Assembly (NCBI GenBank): GCA_964548175.1
Contig: CAZJQS010000001.1
Location: forward strand, 62,001 to 126,000
Direction: 5' to 3'
DNA: 64,000 bases
Origin: JANQPA01 sp964548175
GTDB taxonomy: Bacteria > Bacteroidota > Bacteroidia > Chitinophagales > Saprospiraceae
Program-made: the position numbers and the translations under genes
Shown here: positions 52,298-61,884 of the stretch, piece after piece
Numbering within the stretch: the stretch's first letter is position 1
Layout of the letters: every line of letters starts with the position of its first letter
The notes under the pieces: generated by a model
What the model was told of the DNA's origin: nothing
The model's input: only the letters and a program-made list of their open reading frames with translations
Databases searched by the model: none

Positions 52298-52972
52298 TTA
52301 AAGTATTATAATCCGAAATGCGATAAATTGAGCGGATATGCCTACCAAATAGCCTCCATACAGGTCCTGCTGATTATGTGCTCCCAGCAGGAGCCGGCAA
52401 GTACCCACTATGCCTGCCAGAAGTATGACGAACATCAGTAAAGCCGCCATGCTGATCTGAAAAGTACCTATAAGGGTAGAATGAACAATAAAAGTAGGGG
52501 TATTCTGATAATGGTACATAGTAAGGATAACCATGCCGATCAAGCCGCCCATGCCGACTGCATGGGCGCTGATCTTGGAAAAAATATTGATCAAAAAAGC
52601 CAGGAATAAGGCAATGGTCGCTCCAAGCAAAAAACTTACATAAAGACGAGGCATCTCAGCATCCCCCAGAAAATTCCTGAACGTCCACAAATAAAAAATG
52701 CCGGCAATGATGTACGGTCCGATGCGCTCTTCCTTTTCCTTAAGCTCTATGGATTTGACTAAATCCAGTAATCGCAGCATGACGACCGAAAAAGCCGGAA
52801 TAAAAAAGGTGAACATAAACATCTGAATGATCAGCAGCTTGCTAAAGTGATCTCCTACACTACTCACACTAAAGGCATAAGGATTGATCATCATATACAG
52901 GACCAACATATATGTAGGCGCCAGCAAAGGATGTAAAACAAACGAAATGACTTGTGCTACCGATTTACCCAT
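52298..52972 (-). CDS. PAP2-like membrane protein
   Basis: A 224-residue protein with about six membrane segments. Two phosphatase-like motifs are visible: SAHAVGMGG in the middle and RLLLGAHNQQDLYGGYLVG near the end, as in the C2 and C3 motifs of PAP2 lipid phosphatases. The first motif (KxxxxxxRP) reads KEKEERIGPY, so catalysis is uncertain. Likely acts on lipid-linked phosphates or is a degenerate relative. Confidence 0.75.
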   Translation of the reverse strand: MGKSVAQVISFVLHPLLAPTYMLVLYMMINPYAFSVSSVGDHFSKLLIIQMFMFTFFIPAFSVVMLRLLDLVKSIELKEKEERIGPYIIAGIFYLWTFRNFLGDAEMPRLYVSFLLGATIALFLAFLINIFSKISAHAVGMGGLIGMVILTMYHYQNTPTFIVHSTLIGTFQISMAALLMFVILLAGIVGTCRLLLGAHNQQDLYGGYLVGISAQFIAFRIIIL

Positions 52973-53173
52973 TTATAGTTTTATCCGCAAAGTTAACAAC
53001 ATTATTTAAAGAGCCTGCCTAATAAGCCTTTTCACCCAATCCCAATCCCGTAAGCCCCTTTTCACCCCATTTCGTTAAAAATAATTTTACCTATCTTTCT
53101 TTTCAAGAACCGTTTTTTCAGTATTATAGTACATCTGATTTAATTTATTGTTTAATCCCAGAACAGCCTTTGA

Positions 53174-54508
53174 ATGGACCTGCAAAGTTTTTTAGATAAA
53201 ATTGTCTTCACTCCCTTGGAAGGACATGAAGTGAGCATTGGCAACCTGATTGGCTTCGGATTGCTGCTGCTGACTTTTATTCTTTTGCAAAGGCTCACCG
53301 TAAAAAGATTTCTGCCCCTACTGCTGGCCAACAAAGACCTTGAAAAACCTCTGAAAAATAAGATCCTGAGACTGACGAGTTATGTTTTTCTATTCGGAGG
53401 CATAACCGCTGCAATAAAAGTCCTTAACCTCGATCTCAATATTTACGACAAAGAAAACATCAACTTCTACCTTTCTTATTTTTCGGGCAGCATCCTTATC
53501 TGGCAGCTTGCCCGGCTGGCAGATACCTTGCTGTCAAAAATTTTGATCCCCTTTCTGGTCAAAAAGAACAAAAGAGAAACAGAGCAAACACCCCTTACCT
53601 CTCAGATGCCGGTACGGGATCGCAACCTGCAGTATATTGTTTATGCCCTGGCGGCTTTGCTTTTTGTGGCCGTATTCGGGCTCAACCGCGAGCTGGGAAC
53701 GGTAGGGCTTAACGACGAAAACCAGGTTACTATCCGGGTGTCTAATATCATATGGTCCGTTCTCATCTTCTTAATCGCCCGCTTTTTGTACTGGATGAGC
53801 GTGAATATCTTCCTGGACTCTTTTTACCGAAGCAAAAAGATGAACATCGGCTCGCAATATGCCGTCAATCAGCTTTTTAAATACATCATTTTCACCCTTG
53901 CTACCCTTTATATTCTCGACACGATCGGCTTTAAACTAACGGTTATCTGGGGTGGCGCGGCCGCCTTGCTGATCGGCGCCGGCTTTGGTTTGCAACAGAC
54001 GTTCAATGACTTTTTCTCCGGTATATTGCTGCTCTTTGAGCGAACAGTAGAGGTCGGCGATGTCGTACAACTCGCAGACGGCCTGATCGGAACCGTTATG
54101 AAGATCGGCTTGCGGACTTCTTTTGTGCAGACATTTGACAACAGGACCGTCATTGTCCCCAATTCGCAACTGGTCGTCAATGATGTGATCAACTTCAGCC
54201 ATAATGACGAAAAAGCCAGGTTCGTCGTCTCAGTCGGCGTCGCCTATGGTTCAGATACAGCCTTGGTAAAAAAGCTGCTCTTTGAAGCCGCCAAGGATCA
54301 CGAAAAGGTCATAAAATTTCCCGTTCCATTTGTAAGATTCGTTAATTTTGGTGATTCTTCTTTGGACTTTGAGCTCCATTTCTGGTCGAGGGAGCTCATC
54401 AGAATAGACGATGTCAGAAGCGACCTAAGGTTTAAGATCGATCAGTTGTTTCGCGAACACAATGTGGTTATTCCATTCCCGCAAAGAGATGTTTGGCTAA
54501 AAAAATAA
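53174..54508 (+). CDS. MscS-family mechanosensitive channel
   Basis: A 444-residue protein. Four or five hydrophobic segments (residues about 20-40, 70-95, 155-175, 190-215 and 240-265) precede the pore helix (GGAAALLIGAGFGLQQTFND). The MscS beta domain (VEVGDVVQLADGLIGTVMKI) and the C-terminal cytoplasmic cage follow. It releases solutes on hypo-osmotic shock. It is longer than E. coli MscS (286). Its stop codon lies inside the shared terminator with the convergent M48 gene. Confidence 0.93.
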   Translation: MDLQSFLDKIVFTPLEGHEVSIGNLIGFGLLLLTFILLQRLTVKRFLPLLLANKDLEKPLKNKILRLTSYVFLFGGITAAIKVLNLDLNIYDKENINFYLSYFSGSILIWQLARLADTLLSKILIPFLVKKNKRETEQTPLTSQMPVRDRNLQYIVYALAALLFVAVFGLNRELGTVGLNDENQVTIRVSNIIWSVLIFLIARFLYWMSVNIFLDSFYRSKKMNIGSQYAVNQLFKYIIFTLATLYILDTIGFKLTVIWGGAAALLIGAGFGLQQTFNDFFSGILLLFERTVEVGDVVQLADGLIGTVMKIGLRTSFVQTFDNRTVIVPNSQLVVNDVINFSHNDEKARFVVSVGVAYGSDTALVKKLLFEAAKDHEKVIKFPVPFVRFVNFGDSSLDFELHFWSRELIRIDDVRSDLRFKIDQLFREHNVVIPFPQRDVWLKK

Positions 54509-54534
54509 CCAGGGCGCGCCCTAGTTATTTTTTT
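54499..54534. terminator. Shared bidirectional terminator overlapping both stop codons
   Basis: AAAAAATAAC and GTTATTTTTT form the stem around AGGGCGCGCCCT. The TAA of mscS (54506-54508) lies in the left arm, and the stop of the M48 gene (54533) lies at the edge of the right arm. Confidence 0.85.
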
Positions 54535-55333
54535 AGTCTAACAGTCTTTTCATTCGTTCATACCTTTCCCTATAGGTATTTCCTGATCCGCAGCCCAATT
54601 CTTGCGCTTTCTCTTCGATCTTTCTGACGCGGTCACCGGGATCGGGATGGGTGCTGAGAAAAGCAGGAGGGGTGGGCTGTCCCTCCATTTTTTTAAAAAA
54701 TCCTGCGGCGCCTGCCGCATTATACCCACTATCGCAGAGATAAATGACGGAATGCATGTCGGCATCTGTTTCGTGGCTTCGGCTAAACCTTAGCTGGATC
54801 AGACTGATGGCGATCTGTTCGATTAAAGACGGATTAGCATTACCGGTAATGACCGAGCTTAGGGCTGCTACTCCGTACACTTTAGTCATTTGGCTCGTAG
54901 AATGACGGCGGGCCGAGTGAGCTACTTCGTGGCCCATAACGCCTGCCAGCTGGTCTTCAGAATCCAGGAACTTGATCAATCCGGTATACACATAAAGATA
55001 GCCGCCCGGAGTAGCAAAGGCGTTCAAGACGCTATCCTGGTCAATGATCTTTACTTGCCAGACGAATTTATCGGCATAATCCACTTTCCCGCTGGCCAGG
55101 ATGGTATTGGTGATATCGTTGATGTAGCGATATATTTCCTCATTGCCTCTTTCGGGTAATATGGGAAATTGCTCAGGGTCCTTGGCGATTTGCTGAGCCG
55201 TTTGTTCTCCCAGCTGCATGTCTTGTTCAACAGAAAACAGGTTAATACCTGATCCCCCCTGGGAAGCCGTGCAAGCCATAAAACCGGACAAGCCGGCGAA
55301 GCTGAGTATGACGAATAATTGGCGAATTTTCAT
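54533..55333 (-). CDS. M48-family metalloprotease lipoprotein
   Basis: A 266-residue periplasmic protease. The signal ends in SGFMAC (lipobox, Cys21). The zinc site is HEVAHSARRHS, and the third ligand is in ETDADM. The family (BepA/LoiP-like) does quality control of outer-membrane proteins. There is no TPR tail as in BepA. Convergent with mscS, divergent from the skp pair. Confidence 0.94.
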   Translation of the reverse strand: MKIRQLFVILSFAGLSGFMACTASQGGSGINLFSVEQDMQLGEQTAQQIAKDPEQFPILPERGNEEIYRYINDITNTILASGKVDYADKFVWQVKIIDQDSVLNAFATPGGYLYVYTGLIKFLDSEDQLAGVMGHEVAHSARRHSTSQMTKVYGVAALSSVITGNANPSLIEQIAISLIQLRFSRSHETDADMHSVIYLCDSGYNAAGAAGFFKKMEGQPTPPAFLSTHPDPGDRVRKIEEKAQELGCGSGNTYRERYERMKRLLD

Positions 55334-55585
55334 GGAGTTCGATTTATTTTTAATGCATTTGACGACAGGAGAACGAAAAAGTATCAGAGAATCTTATCTC
55401 TGATCTCTATAAGATAGCTTTTATACCATCCTTTGGTTAAAACCTTTAATACACCTCGTTAAACAATCGTTAAACGCCGTATCCTTTTTCTTCAAAGCTC
55501 GTCATAAGTACGTTATTTAGAAAAATATATACCCGGATCAACGCCTAAATTGGGTGAGCCATCCGGTGGAATGAAGTTATTATCG

Positions 55586-55593
55586 TAATTTTG
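55586..55593 (+). promoter_or_regulatory. -7 element (TAATTTTG) of skp-like gene 1
   Basis: TAATTTTG fits TAnnTTTG, 20 nt before the ATG at 55614. No clear -33 box. Confidence 0.4.
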
Positions 55594-55613
55594 CAAAAAA
55601 AAGAAACAACGAT

Positions 55614-56144
55614 ATGAAAATCAAATTCGCACACCTTTTTAGTCTTTCCTGTATTTTGGCAGCCGCCCTGTTTCTGATGCCTTCAAAAGGTTTGAGCCAG
55701 CGTATTGCCATCGTCGATATTGAGCAGATCATGAATACCGTCCCGGATTATCAGGCTGCCCAACAGGAACTGGAACAACTGGCTTCCCGCTGGAGACAGG
55801 AGATCAACCAGCAATATGACGAAATAAAAAGTATGTACAACAAATACCAGGCCGAGCAAGTCCTTATGAGTGATGAAGCGCGCCGGCAGCGCGAAGAAGA
55901 GATCATGGCTAAGGAAAAAGCAGTACGCGACCTGCAAAAGGCAAGGTTCGGCCCCGATGGCGCCTTATTCCAGCAAAGGCAGGCACTCGTGCAACCTATT
56001 CAGGACAAGGTCTATGCCGCTATAGAAGAATACGCCAATGATCGTGGCTTTGATCTCATTATTGACAAGAGTAGTACGGCAGGCATCATTTTCACCAAAG
56101 ATGCCTTTGACAAAACAGAAGATATTATTAAAAAACTTCAATAA
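55614..56144 (+). CDS. OmpH/Skp-like periplasmic chaperone 1
   Basis: A 176-residue exported coiled-coil protein. The signal peptide ends near KGLSQ (residue 29). The OmpH pattern RIAVVDIEQIMNTVPDYQAA and the long charged helices (about 55-130) match Skp, a trimeric holdase that guides outer-membrane proteins to BamA. It is first of two adjacent paralogues. In Bacteroidota such pairs often follow bamA, but bamA is not visible here. Confidence 0.92.
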   Translation: MKIKFAHLFSLSCILAAALFLMPSKGLSQRIAIVDIEQIMNTVPDYQAAQQELEQLASRWRQEINQQYDEIKSMYNKYQAEQVLMSDEARRQREEEIMAKEKAVRDLQKARFGPDGALFQQRQALVQPIQDKVYAAIEEYANDRGFDLIIDKSSTAGIIFTKDAFDKTEDIIKKLQ

Positions 56145-56253
56145 ATATTTTTCAAAACATTCCGCTCGTTTGCATAGCCGGAGGAAACGACTCATTGGCT
56201 TGGGCGAGATGGTATAATTAATTTACATTTAACAGATTAATCGAAAAAAGCTG

Positions 56254-56261
56254 TATTTTTG
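56254..56261 (+). promoter_or_regulatory. -7 element (TATTTTTG) of skp-like gene 2
   Basis: TATTTTTG fits TAnnTTTG, about 33 nt before the ATG at 56295; the -33 region reads TTTA. Suggests that gene 2 has its own promoter. Confidence 0.4.
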
Positions 56262-56294
56262 CAGCCGCTAAGATTAGAAAACAAATAAATAGCA

Positions 56295-56804
56295 ATGAAA
56301 AAAGTATTGAAATTTGGTGCTCTCGCAATAATGCTCGTGTGTTTTGCCGCCGGTGCAACTTATGCTCAGAAGTTCGGCTTTGTCAATTCTGCTGAGGTAC
56401 TAAGTGCCCTTCCGGATGTGAAGCAGGCGGACTCCAACCTAGAGGCATTACAGAAGCAATTACAAAAAAAATACCAGCAGTCTGTAGAATCCTACCAGCA
56501 GGAGCTGCAGGAAATCCAGAGAAAAATCCAGGAAGGAGAACTCTCTCCCAGGGAGCAGGAATTAGAAGCTGAAAAACTAAAGGCAAAAGAACTGGAACTG
56601 GGAAAACAACAACAGGAACTGGCTGGACAGCTGGAAGAAAAGCGCCAGAGCCTTCTTCAGCCGATCTATGACAAAATCAACCAGGCAATAGAAGATGTGG
56701 CTAAAGAAAATGGCTACCAGTTCATTTTCGAGCAGGGTGTGCTCTTGTATGCTGAAGAATCAGCTAATGTCACCTCTATGGTAAAAGCCAAACTCGGCAT
56801 ATAA
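56295..56804 (+). CDS. OmpH/Skp-like periplasmic chaperone 2
   Basis: A 169-residue paralogue of the preceding protein. The signal peptide ends near GATYAQ (residue 24). KFGFVNSAEVLSALPDVKQA is the OmpH start, followed by a Gln/Glu-rich coiled coil (about 45-125) longer in charge repeats than copy 1. Its stop is one base before the TTG start of murI, so the two are probably translationally coupled. Confidence 0.93.
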   Translation: MKKVLKFGALAIMLVCFAAGATYAQKFGFVNSAEVLSALPDVKQADSNLEALQKQLQKKYQQSVESYQQELQEIQRKIQEGELSPREQELEAEKLKAKELELGKQQQELAGQLEEKRQSLLQPIYDKINQAIEDVAKENGYQFIFEQGVLLYAEESANVTSMVKAKLGI

Positions 56805-56805
56805 A

Positions 56806-57618
56806 TTGAGTCGACACCTCTCCGCCAATCAACCGATCGGCATTTTTGATAGTGGCATCGGCGGCCTGACTGTCGCCAATGCCATTATCAATAAGCTTCC
56901 CGAAGAAGAGATCATCTACTTTGGCGACACGGCGCACGTACCCTACGGCGACAAATCCGCCGATGCCATCCGTTATTATTGCTTGCGTATTGCCAAATTC
57001 CTCCTGGAAAAAAACTGCAAGATGATCGTGGTGGCCTGCAACTCGGCTTCCTCCGTTGGCTATCACGTCCTGACCGATTTCTTTAAAGGTCAGGCTCTTT
57101 TTGTGAATGTGGTCGACCCGCTGGTCGACGCAGCGGCTAGTAAGTCTTATGCTAAAGTGGGAGTGATCGCTACAAAAGCTACCATCCAATCGGATATTTA
57201 TCGGCGTCAGCTGCTCTCCCGTGTTCCGACCATGGATGTTTTTTCCCTGGCTACCCCCTTGCTGGCGCCCATGATAGAAGAGGGCTATGTTACCAATAAC
57301 ATCAGTCAGGTTATTCTGGAAAATTATCTCACCAACCATGGGTTTAAAGGCATCGAGGCCATATTACTAGCCTGCACCCATTATCCGCTCATCCATTCGA
57401 ATATTGAGGCTTTCTTTAAAAACACGGTCGATGTGCTGGATGCAACCGATGTCGTAGCCCAGGCCGTCTATAATCGATTGGCAAAGTACAAGCTGCTCAA
57501 TGACCGAAAGCGTCAATGTCATCAATTCTTTGTTTCAGACTATTCTCCTTCTTTTGAGCAAACGACTCACATCTTTTATCAAGAGGATATTCAGCTAGAG
57601 CAATGCAATCTATGGTGA
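56806..57618 (+). CDS. murI: Glutamate racemase
   Basis: A 270-residue cofactor-free racemase making D-glutamate for peptidoglycan. The N-terminus has PIGIFDSGIGGLTVANAI, and the two catalytic cysteines lie in ACNSASS and ACTHYPLI. The start is TTG at 56806, 1 bp after the skp 2 stop; no ATG is in a better place. The fused operon links cell-wall and outer-membrane biogenesis. It is convergent with trmB, 6 bp apart. Confidence 0.96.
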   Translation: MSRHLSANQPIGIFDSGIGGLTVANAIINKLPEEEIIYFGDTAHVPYGDKSADAIRYYCLRIAKFLLEKNCKMIVVACNSASSVGYHVLTDFFKGQALFVNVVDPLVDAAASKSYAKVGVIATKATIQSDIYRRQLLSRVPTMDVFSLATPLLAPMIEEGYVTNNISQVILENYLTNHGFKGIEAILLACTHYPLIHSNIEAFFKNTVDVLDATDVVAQAVYNRLAKYKLLNDRKRQCHQFFVSDYSPSFEQTTHIFYQEDIQLEQCNLW

Positions 57619-57624
57619 AAGCCA

Positions 57625-58317
57625 TTATTCCAGCCGGAACTGTATGTACTTGATGGTCTTTCCAGCCTCCAGGTGCATTTTTTCATAATACGTTGTTGTG
57701 GCTAATTCAGGGATGGGCAGAGGTTTTGCATAAATATCATCATCCTGGTACAGGATCGCTACCTCCTTTTCTTCAGCCAGCACTTCAAGTGTGTACGCGA
57801 AAAGGTTCGGTTCATCCGTTTTGAGATGTATAAGACCGCCGGGCTTTAATATTTTGCGATAAGTCTTCAGAAAGTTGGGCGAGGTCAGCCGTCGATTGGC
57901 TTTACTTTTTCGCAGAAAAGGATCTGGAAAAGTGATCCAGATCTCTTCTACTTCTCCGGGATCAAAAAACAATGCAATCTGTTCGATGCGGGTGCGCAGG
58001 AAAGCGACGTTCTCCAGTTTTTCATCCAGTGCGATCCTGGCGCCCTTCCAGATACGCGCCCCTTTGACGTCTACGCCTATGAAGTTACGTGCAGGATATT
58101 GCCGCGCAAGATCGAGTGTATACTCTCCGCGCCCGCAAGCCAGTTCTAACGTGATGGGATGGTTATTTTGAAAATGTTTACTCTTCCACTTTCCTTTCAG
58201 ATCAACTTCATGCCCGGTCTGGCCGATCAGCACGGGGGCCTTCGGATTAAAATTCTCGAAGACATTAGGAAAGGTCAATAATTCAGCAAATTTCTGTAGC
58301 TTATTCCGCTTGCTCAT
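57625..58317 (-). CDS. trmB: tRNA (guanine-N7)-methyltransferase
   Basis: A 230-residue SAM-dependent enzyme that makes m7G46. The SAM motif is LELACGRGEYTLDLA, and the conserved ITFPDPFLRKSKANRRLT and later THLKTDE-like HLKTDEPNLF are present. Length is usual. It is convergent with murI with almost no gap. Confidence 0.95.
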   Translation of the reverse strand: MSKRNKLQKFAELLTFPNVFENFNPKAPVLIGQTGHEVDLKGKWKSKHFQNNHPITLELACGRGEYTLDLARQYPARNFIGVDVKGARIWKGARIALDEKLENVAFLRTRIEQIALFFDPGEVEEIWITFPDPFLRKSKANRRLTSPNFLKTYRKILKPGGLIHLKTDEPNLFAYTLEVLAEEKEVAILYQDDDIYAKPLPIPELATTTYYEKMHLEAGKTIKYIQFRLE

Positions 58318-58365
58318 ATCATCGCTGTTTCTTCAGTGATCAATCAAGCCGCAAAAATAGAGAAA

Positions 58366-59184
58366 TTAATGATTTTCCAACAACCGATCCAGATAATCCT
58401 GATAAGCTTCATATTCGCTGAGCCCTTTGTGCCGACCGCCGGGAATGGTCAGAAAATTTTCTTCGGACGCCAGGTTGGATTTGATAGCCGCCGCCGAGGA
58501 ATAAGGGACGATCTCATCAGCAGTGCCGTGGAAGATGAATACCGGTTCTTCAACATCCTCCAAATATTCGTTAAGCGGAAAAGTAGATCTCAAAGGAAAG
58601 GGCAGATATAAAAAAGGAGCTTGCCGTTCGAAAACATCCTTCATGCTGTAATAAGGCGTTTCCAGCATCAACATGGCCGCTTTTTTTTCCGAAGCCAAAT
58701 ACCCGGCTACTCCCGTCCCCAGTGAACGGCCGAAAATGTAGATCTGTTCGGGCCGGTAATGCTCCGACAAATAAGCATACGCCGCCAGCGCATCTTTATA
58801 CAGTCCTTTTTCCGAAGGCGTACCCTGGCTCTTTCCATACCCCCTGTAATCTATAGCGAAGAAATCCAAACCACGAGTAGTAAAATCACCATGATGTTGC
58901 GCCCAGCGCTGGAGATTGTCGCTGTTGCCGTGTAAGTATAAAACTACCTTTTCTGCTCCCCCCTTTCCTTCAAAAAAAAGACCATTGATCCGGACGCCCT
59001 CCTCACTTTCCAGCCAGACTTCCTGGTAAGGAGCGTCAAACTGAAAAGTATGATCCTCTGACAATTGCCTCGGCTGGAAAATGATCAAGTCTTGAAAAAG
59101 ATACAATCCAATGTGAAGCAGAAAAAGGGTCAAGCCCATAATGGCCGATATCCTCATTCCTGTTTTCAATAGTTTATTACTCAT
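58366..59184 (-). CDS. Membrane-anchored alpha/beta hydrolase
   Basis: A 272-residue protein. Residues about 10-28 form an N-terminal membrane anchor. The fold is marked by LYLHGNSDN (oxyanion), the nucleophile elbow GRSLGTG, Asp in FHGTADEIVPY and His in GGRHKGL. It resembles the BEM46/YfhR group of hydrolases with unknown substrates. Divergent from the secreted protein gene at 59345. Confidence 0.9.
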   Translation of the reverse strand: MSNKLLKTGMRISAIMGLTLFLLHIGLYLFQDLIIFQPRQLSEDHTFQFDAPYQEVWLESEEGVRINGLFFEGKGGAEKVVLYLHGNSDNLQRWAQHHGDFTTRGLDFFAIDYRGYGKSQGTPSEKGLYKDALAAYAYLSEHYRPEQIYIFGRSLGTGVAGYLASEKKAAMLMLETPYYSMKDVFERQAPFLYLPFPLRSTFPLNEYLEDVEEPVFIFHGTADEIVPYSSAAAIKSNLASEENFLTIPGGRHKGLSEYEAYQDYLDRLLENH

Positions 59185-59344
59185 GATGGTTTAAGTCAAA
59201 TAAATTGCAAATATAGCCTTCTACTGTAATTTCCGGCTTAATTCGGCATCCATAAAAGCTATAAATACTTTATATTTAGTATAAAAGCTTTCTAGGTCCA
59301 TAAGTTCCAAAAACGTGACCGCATTTGGATAAAAACACATAAGA

Positions 59345-60775
59345 ATGAAAAAATATTTTTTCTTCCTTTCACTCCTTTTATTTTTTGATTTTTTTACGGC
59401 AAAAGCTCAAGTTGTTTCTTTTACGGAAGAAATTCAACTGCGAACGGAAGCCGGATATGAAATAATCGGCGAATTACAAGGAAACACGCTCCTTTTCAAG
59501 GACCGCACCAACGAGTTTGAAATTCAGGCTTTCAACGAAAGAATGAAGGAAACCTGGAACAAAAAAATCAAACTCGACCAGAGATCTCAGGAAATTCTTG
59601 GCATTGTTAGTGACAATAACAACTTTACAATCGTTTATCGATTCCGGGAAAAAGGGGAGACCATTATTAAGGCTCATAAGTACGACCCCGGTGCTAATAT
59701 GGTGGATTCCACTGTAGTAAAAAATTACGGCCGCCTGTTTTTTACTCCGGAATTTGAATTTTCCATCTCCGAAGATGAAACCAAGCTACTCATTTACCAT
59801 ATCGACCGGCAGACCCTCCTGAAAGCAGTTTCTTTTGACATCAAAAGCATGAAAACCCTCTGGGAAAGAGAAATTGAACTCGAAGAATTCAATAATATAC
59901 GCGACTATGTTTTCTTCCTGACCAACAACCGTGGTGACCTCATATACATCGTTGAAAGGGACAATAACCTTTCCAGGAGAAAAGACCATAGTTTTTCCGT
60001 TTATTATTACAGGGGCGCTACAGGAATACTTACCCGCTATCAAATCCCCATGATGGAAAAACTGTCTTTTGACATCACTTTCCTATTCGACGACCTTAAC
60101 CGGAAGATTGTAGGCGTCGGGCTGTATTCAGAAAAAAATACCGCCAGAGCCGTCGGATACTTCACCCTTTTTATTCCAGAAAACCCTAACATGCGATACA
60201 CCCTTAATTTTCAGGAGTTTGATGACGAATTTGTTTCTAACCTGACCGGCAGGGCGGTCGACGACAATAAGGGGCTTCAGGAATGCAACATTCAGAACGT
60301 CGTACTTCGCCAGGATGGCGGGCTGCTCCTGATCGGAGAAATGAACCGGCAGTTCGAACGGAGGCTTGCCAGTTCCGGCAGGATCGTCATGGACAGCTAC
60401 AGCCGATTCATCGTGGATTATTACTACGACGATATCTTTATCATTTCCATACATCCTGATGGAAAAAACCACTGGCAGCAAATCCTTTATAAAAAACAGT
60501 ATTCCCAGGACGATAATGCGGTGTTTTCCTCTTATTTCTTATTTAAAACGCCTACCCAGCTGCGCTTTTTATTCAATGATGAGATCAGGCCCGAAAATAC
60601 CGTTACCGAGTACATCATCAATGGAAATGGAAATCTGGACCGAAGGAGCGTTTTGAATACCCAAAACCTTAAGCTCCGGCTCCGCTTCAGGGATGCTGTA
60701 CAGGTGGACTTCAACGAAGTCGTCATTCCCAGTGAAAGAAGGAACCGGCTGCGGCTGGTAAAAATTGAATACTAA
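59345..60775 (+). CDS. Conserved exported protein of unknown function
   Basis: A 476-residue protein that I do not recognise as a named family. The signal peptide ends near FTAKAQ (residue 22). The mature part is beta-rich and reads like a propeller: repeated strands such as FSISEDETKLLIYHIDRQ and LRQDGGLLLIGEMN. No membrane anchor, lipobox or type IX tail is visible. Likely periplasmic. It is a single gene with an A-rich leader. Confidence 0.75.
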   Translation: MKKYFFFLSLLLFFDFFTAKAQVVSFTEEIQLRTEAGYEIIGELQGNTLLFKDRTNEFEIQAFNERMKETWNKKIKLDQRSQEILGIVSDNNNFTIVYRFREKGETIIKAHKYDPGANMVDSTVVKNYGRLFFTPEFEFSISEDETKLLIYHIDRQTLLKAVSFDIKSMKTLWEREIELEEFNNIRDYVFFLTNNRGDLIYIVERDNNLSRRKDHSFSVYYYRGATGILTRYQIPMMEKLSFDITFLFDDLNRKIVGVGLYSEKNTARAVGYFTLFIPENPNMRYTLNFQEFDDEFVSNLTGRAVDDNKGLQECNIQNVVLRQDGGLLLIGEMNRQFERRLASSGRIVMDSYSRFIVDYYYDDIFIISIHPDGKNHWQQILYKKQYSQDDNAVFSSYFLFKTPTQLRFLFNDEIRPENTVTEYIINGNGNLDRRSVLNTQNLKLRLRFRDAVQVDFNEVVIPSERRNRLRLVKIEY

Positions 60776-60871
60776 ATAAATTTTAAGATATTAGGAGTGG
60801 CTTTTAGGTCCGCACATTAAATTTCAATGCTCCGGCCTGTCAGCCATTTCTACTATCTTAAAGCCAGCAAT

Positions 60872-61813
60872 ATGATCCAGATCACCAGCCAGCAACTGGA
60901 AGCGTTGTTATCTTTTGAGCGCTTAGTCCCTGCGTTGGAAAAGGCCTTCACTGAAGAAATCACCGCGCCAAGGCGGCATCACCACAATTTTCCCAACCCG
61001 GAAGAAAAGATCGACTCAACGCTTCTGCTGATGCCGGCCTGGAAAGCGGGCGTCTATCTCGGCATCAAGATCGTCATCGTTTCTCCTAATAATCAGAAAT
61101 TCCAGCTGCCAACTATCCAGGGGCAATATATGCTATTCGACGCTCATAAGGGCACCCAACTGGCCCAGATGGACGCCAAGGTGCTTACCGTGCGCCGCAC
61201 CGCTGCCGCTTCCGCCCTGGCTTCGCAGTATTTGTCACGGCCCGACAGCAAAAGCCTTCTCCTCATCGGCACAGGAGCTCTGGCGCCTCAGCTCATAAGG
61301 GCGCACGCCTCGGTCCGACCGATCGAGCAGGTATGGATTTGGGGGCGAAATTTTAAAAAAGCAGAAGCCCTCGCTCAAAGCATGCATAATGAAAAATGGA
61401 AGGTCGTTGCCGTCGAGGATCAAAAACCACTACTTTCCCAGGCGGATATCGTTTCCTGCGCAACGATGAGTCCTGCCCCCCTGGTTTTCGGCTCTTATTT
61501 GAAACCCGGTCAGCATATCGACCTGGTCGGCTCTTACCTTCCCCATACCCGCGAATCAGATGATCTGGCCATCGCCATGGCCCGGGTCTATGCCGACAAT
61601 CTCGAAGCGGCGCCTCACGAAAGCGGCGATCTGGCCATTCCGATTAAAAAAGGGCTGCTGAAAATGAAGGATATTCAAGGAGACCTGTTCGGGTTATGCC
61701 GGAACGAGGTCGGAGGACGAAAGACGGTGGAGGAGATCACGCTGTTCAAGTCGGTGGGGCATGCGTTGGAGGATTTGGCGGCGGCGGTGCTGGCGTATAA
61801 TGCTTTATCCTGA
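60872..61813 (+). CDS. Ornithine cyclodeaminase / mu-crystallin family protein
   Basis: 313 residues from the ATG at 60872 (MIQITSQQLEALLSFERLV); an ATG at 60827 would add 15 residues. The NAD(P)-binding region SLLLIGTGALAPQLI and the phrase VLTVRRTAAASALASQYLS are intact. Family members deaminate ornithine to proline or reduce cyclic imino acids; the group cannot be told from sequence alone. A terminator follows. Confidence 0.88.
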   Translation: MIQITSQQLEALLSFERLVPALEKAFTEEITAPRRHHHNFPNPEEKIDSTLLLMPAWKAGVYLGIKIVIVSPNNQKFQLPTIQGQYMLFDAHKGTQLAQMDAKVLTVRRTAAASALASQYLSRPDSKSLLLIGTGALAPQLIRAHASVRPIEQVWIWGRNFKKAEALAQSMHNEKWKVVAVEDQKPLLSQADIVSCATMSPAPLVFGSYLKPGQHIDLVGSYLPHTRESDDLAIAMARVYADNLEAAPHESGDLAIPIKKGLLKMKDIQGDLFGLCRNEVGGRKTVEEITLFKSVGHALEDLAAAVLAYNALS

Positions 61814-61815
61814 CC

Positions 61816-61844
61816 AAGAAGGGTTGGCATAAAAAGCCCTTCTT
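61816..61844 (+). terminator. Terminator of the cyclodeaminase-family gene
   Basis: AAGAAGGG and CCCTTCTT pair around a 13-nt loop and are followed by a T-rich stretch (AGTTATATTTTCC). Confidence 0.6.
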
Positions 61845-61857
61845 AGTTATATTTTCC

Positions 61858-61865
61858 TATTTTTG
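61858..61865 (+). promoter_or_regulatory. -7 element (TATTTTTG) of dapD
   Basis: TATTTTTG fits TAnnTTTG and lies 19 nt before the dapD ATG. The -33 box is not clear because the terminator occupies that region. Confidence 0.4.
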
Positions 61866-61884
61866 CGCCAAACAAAACGGAAAC

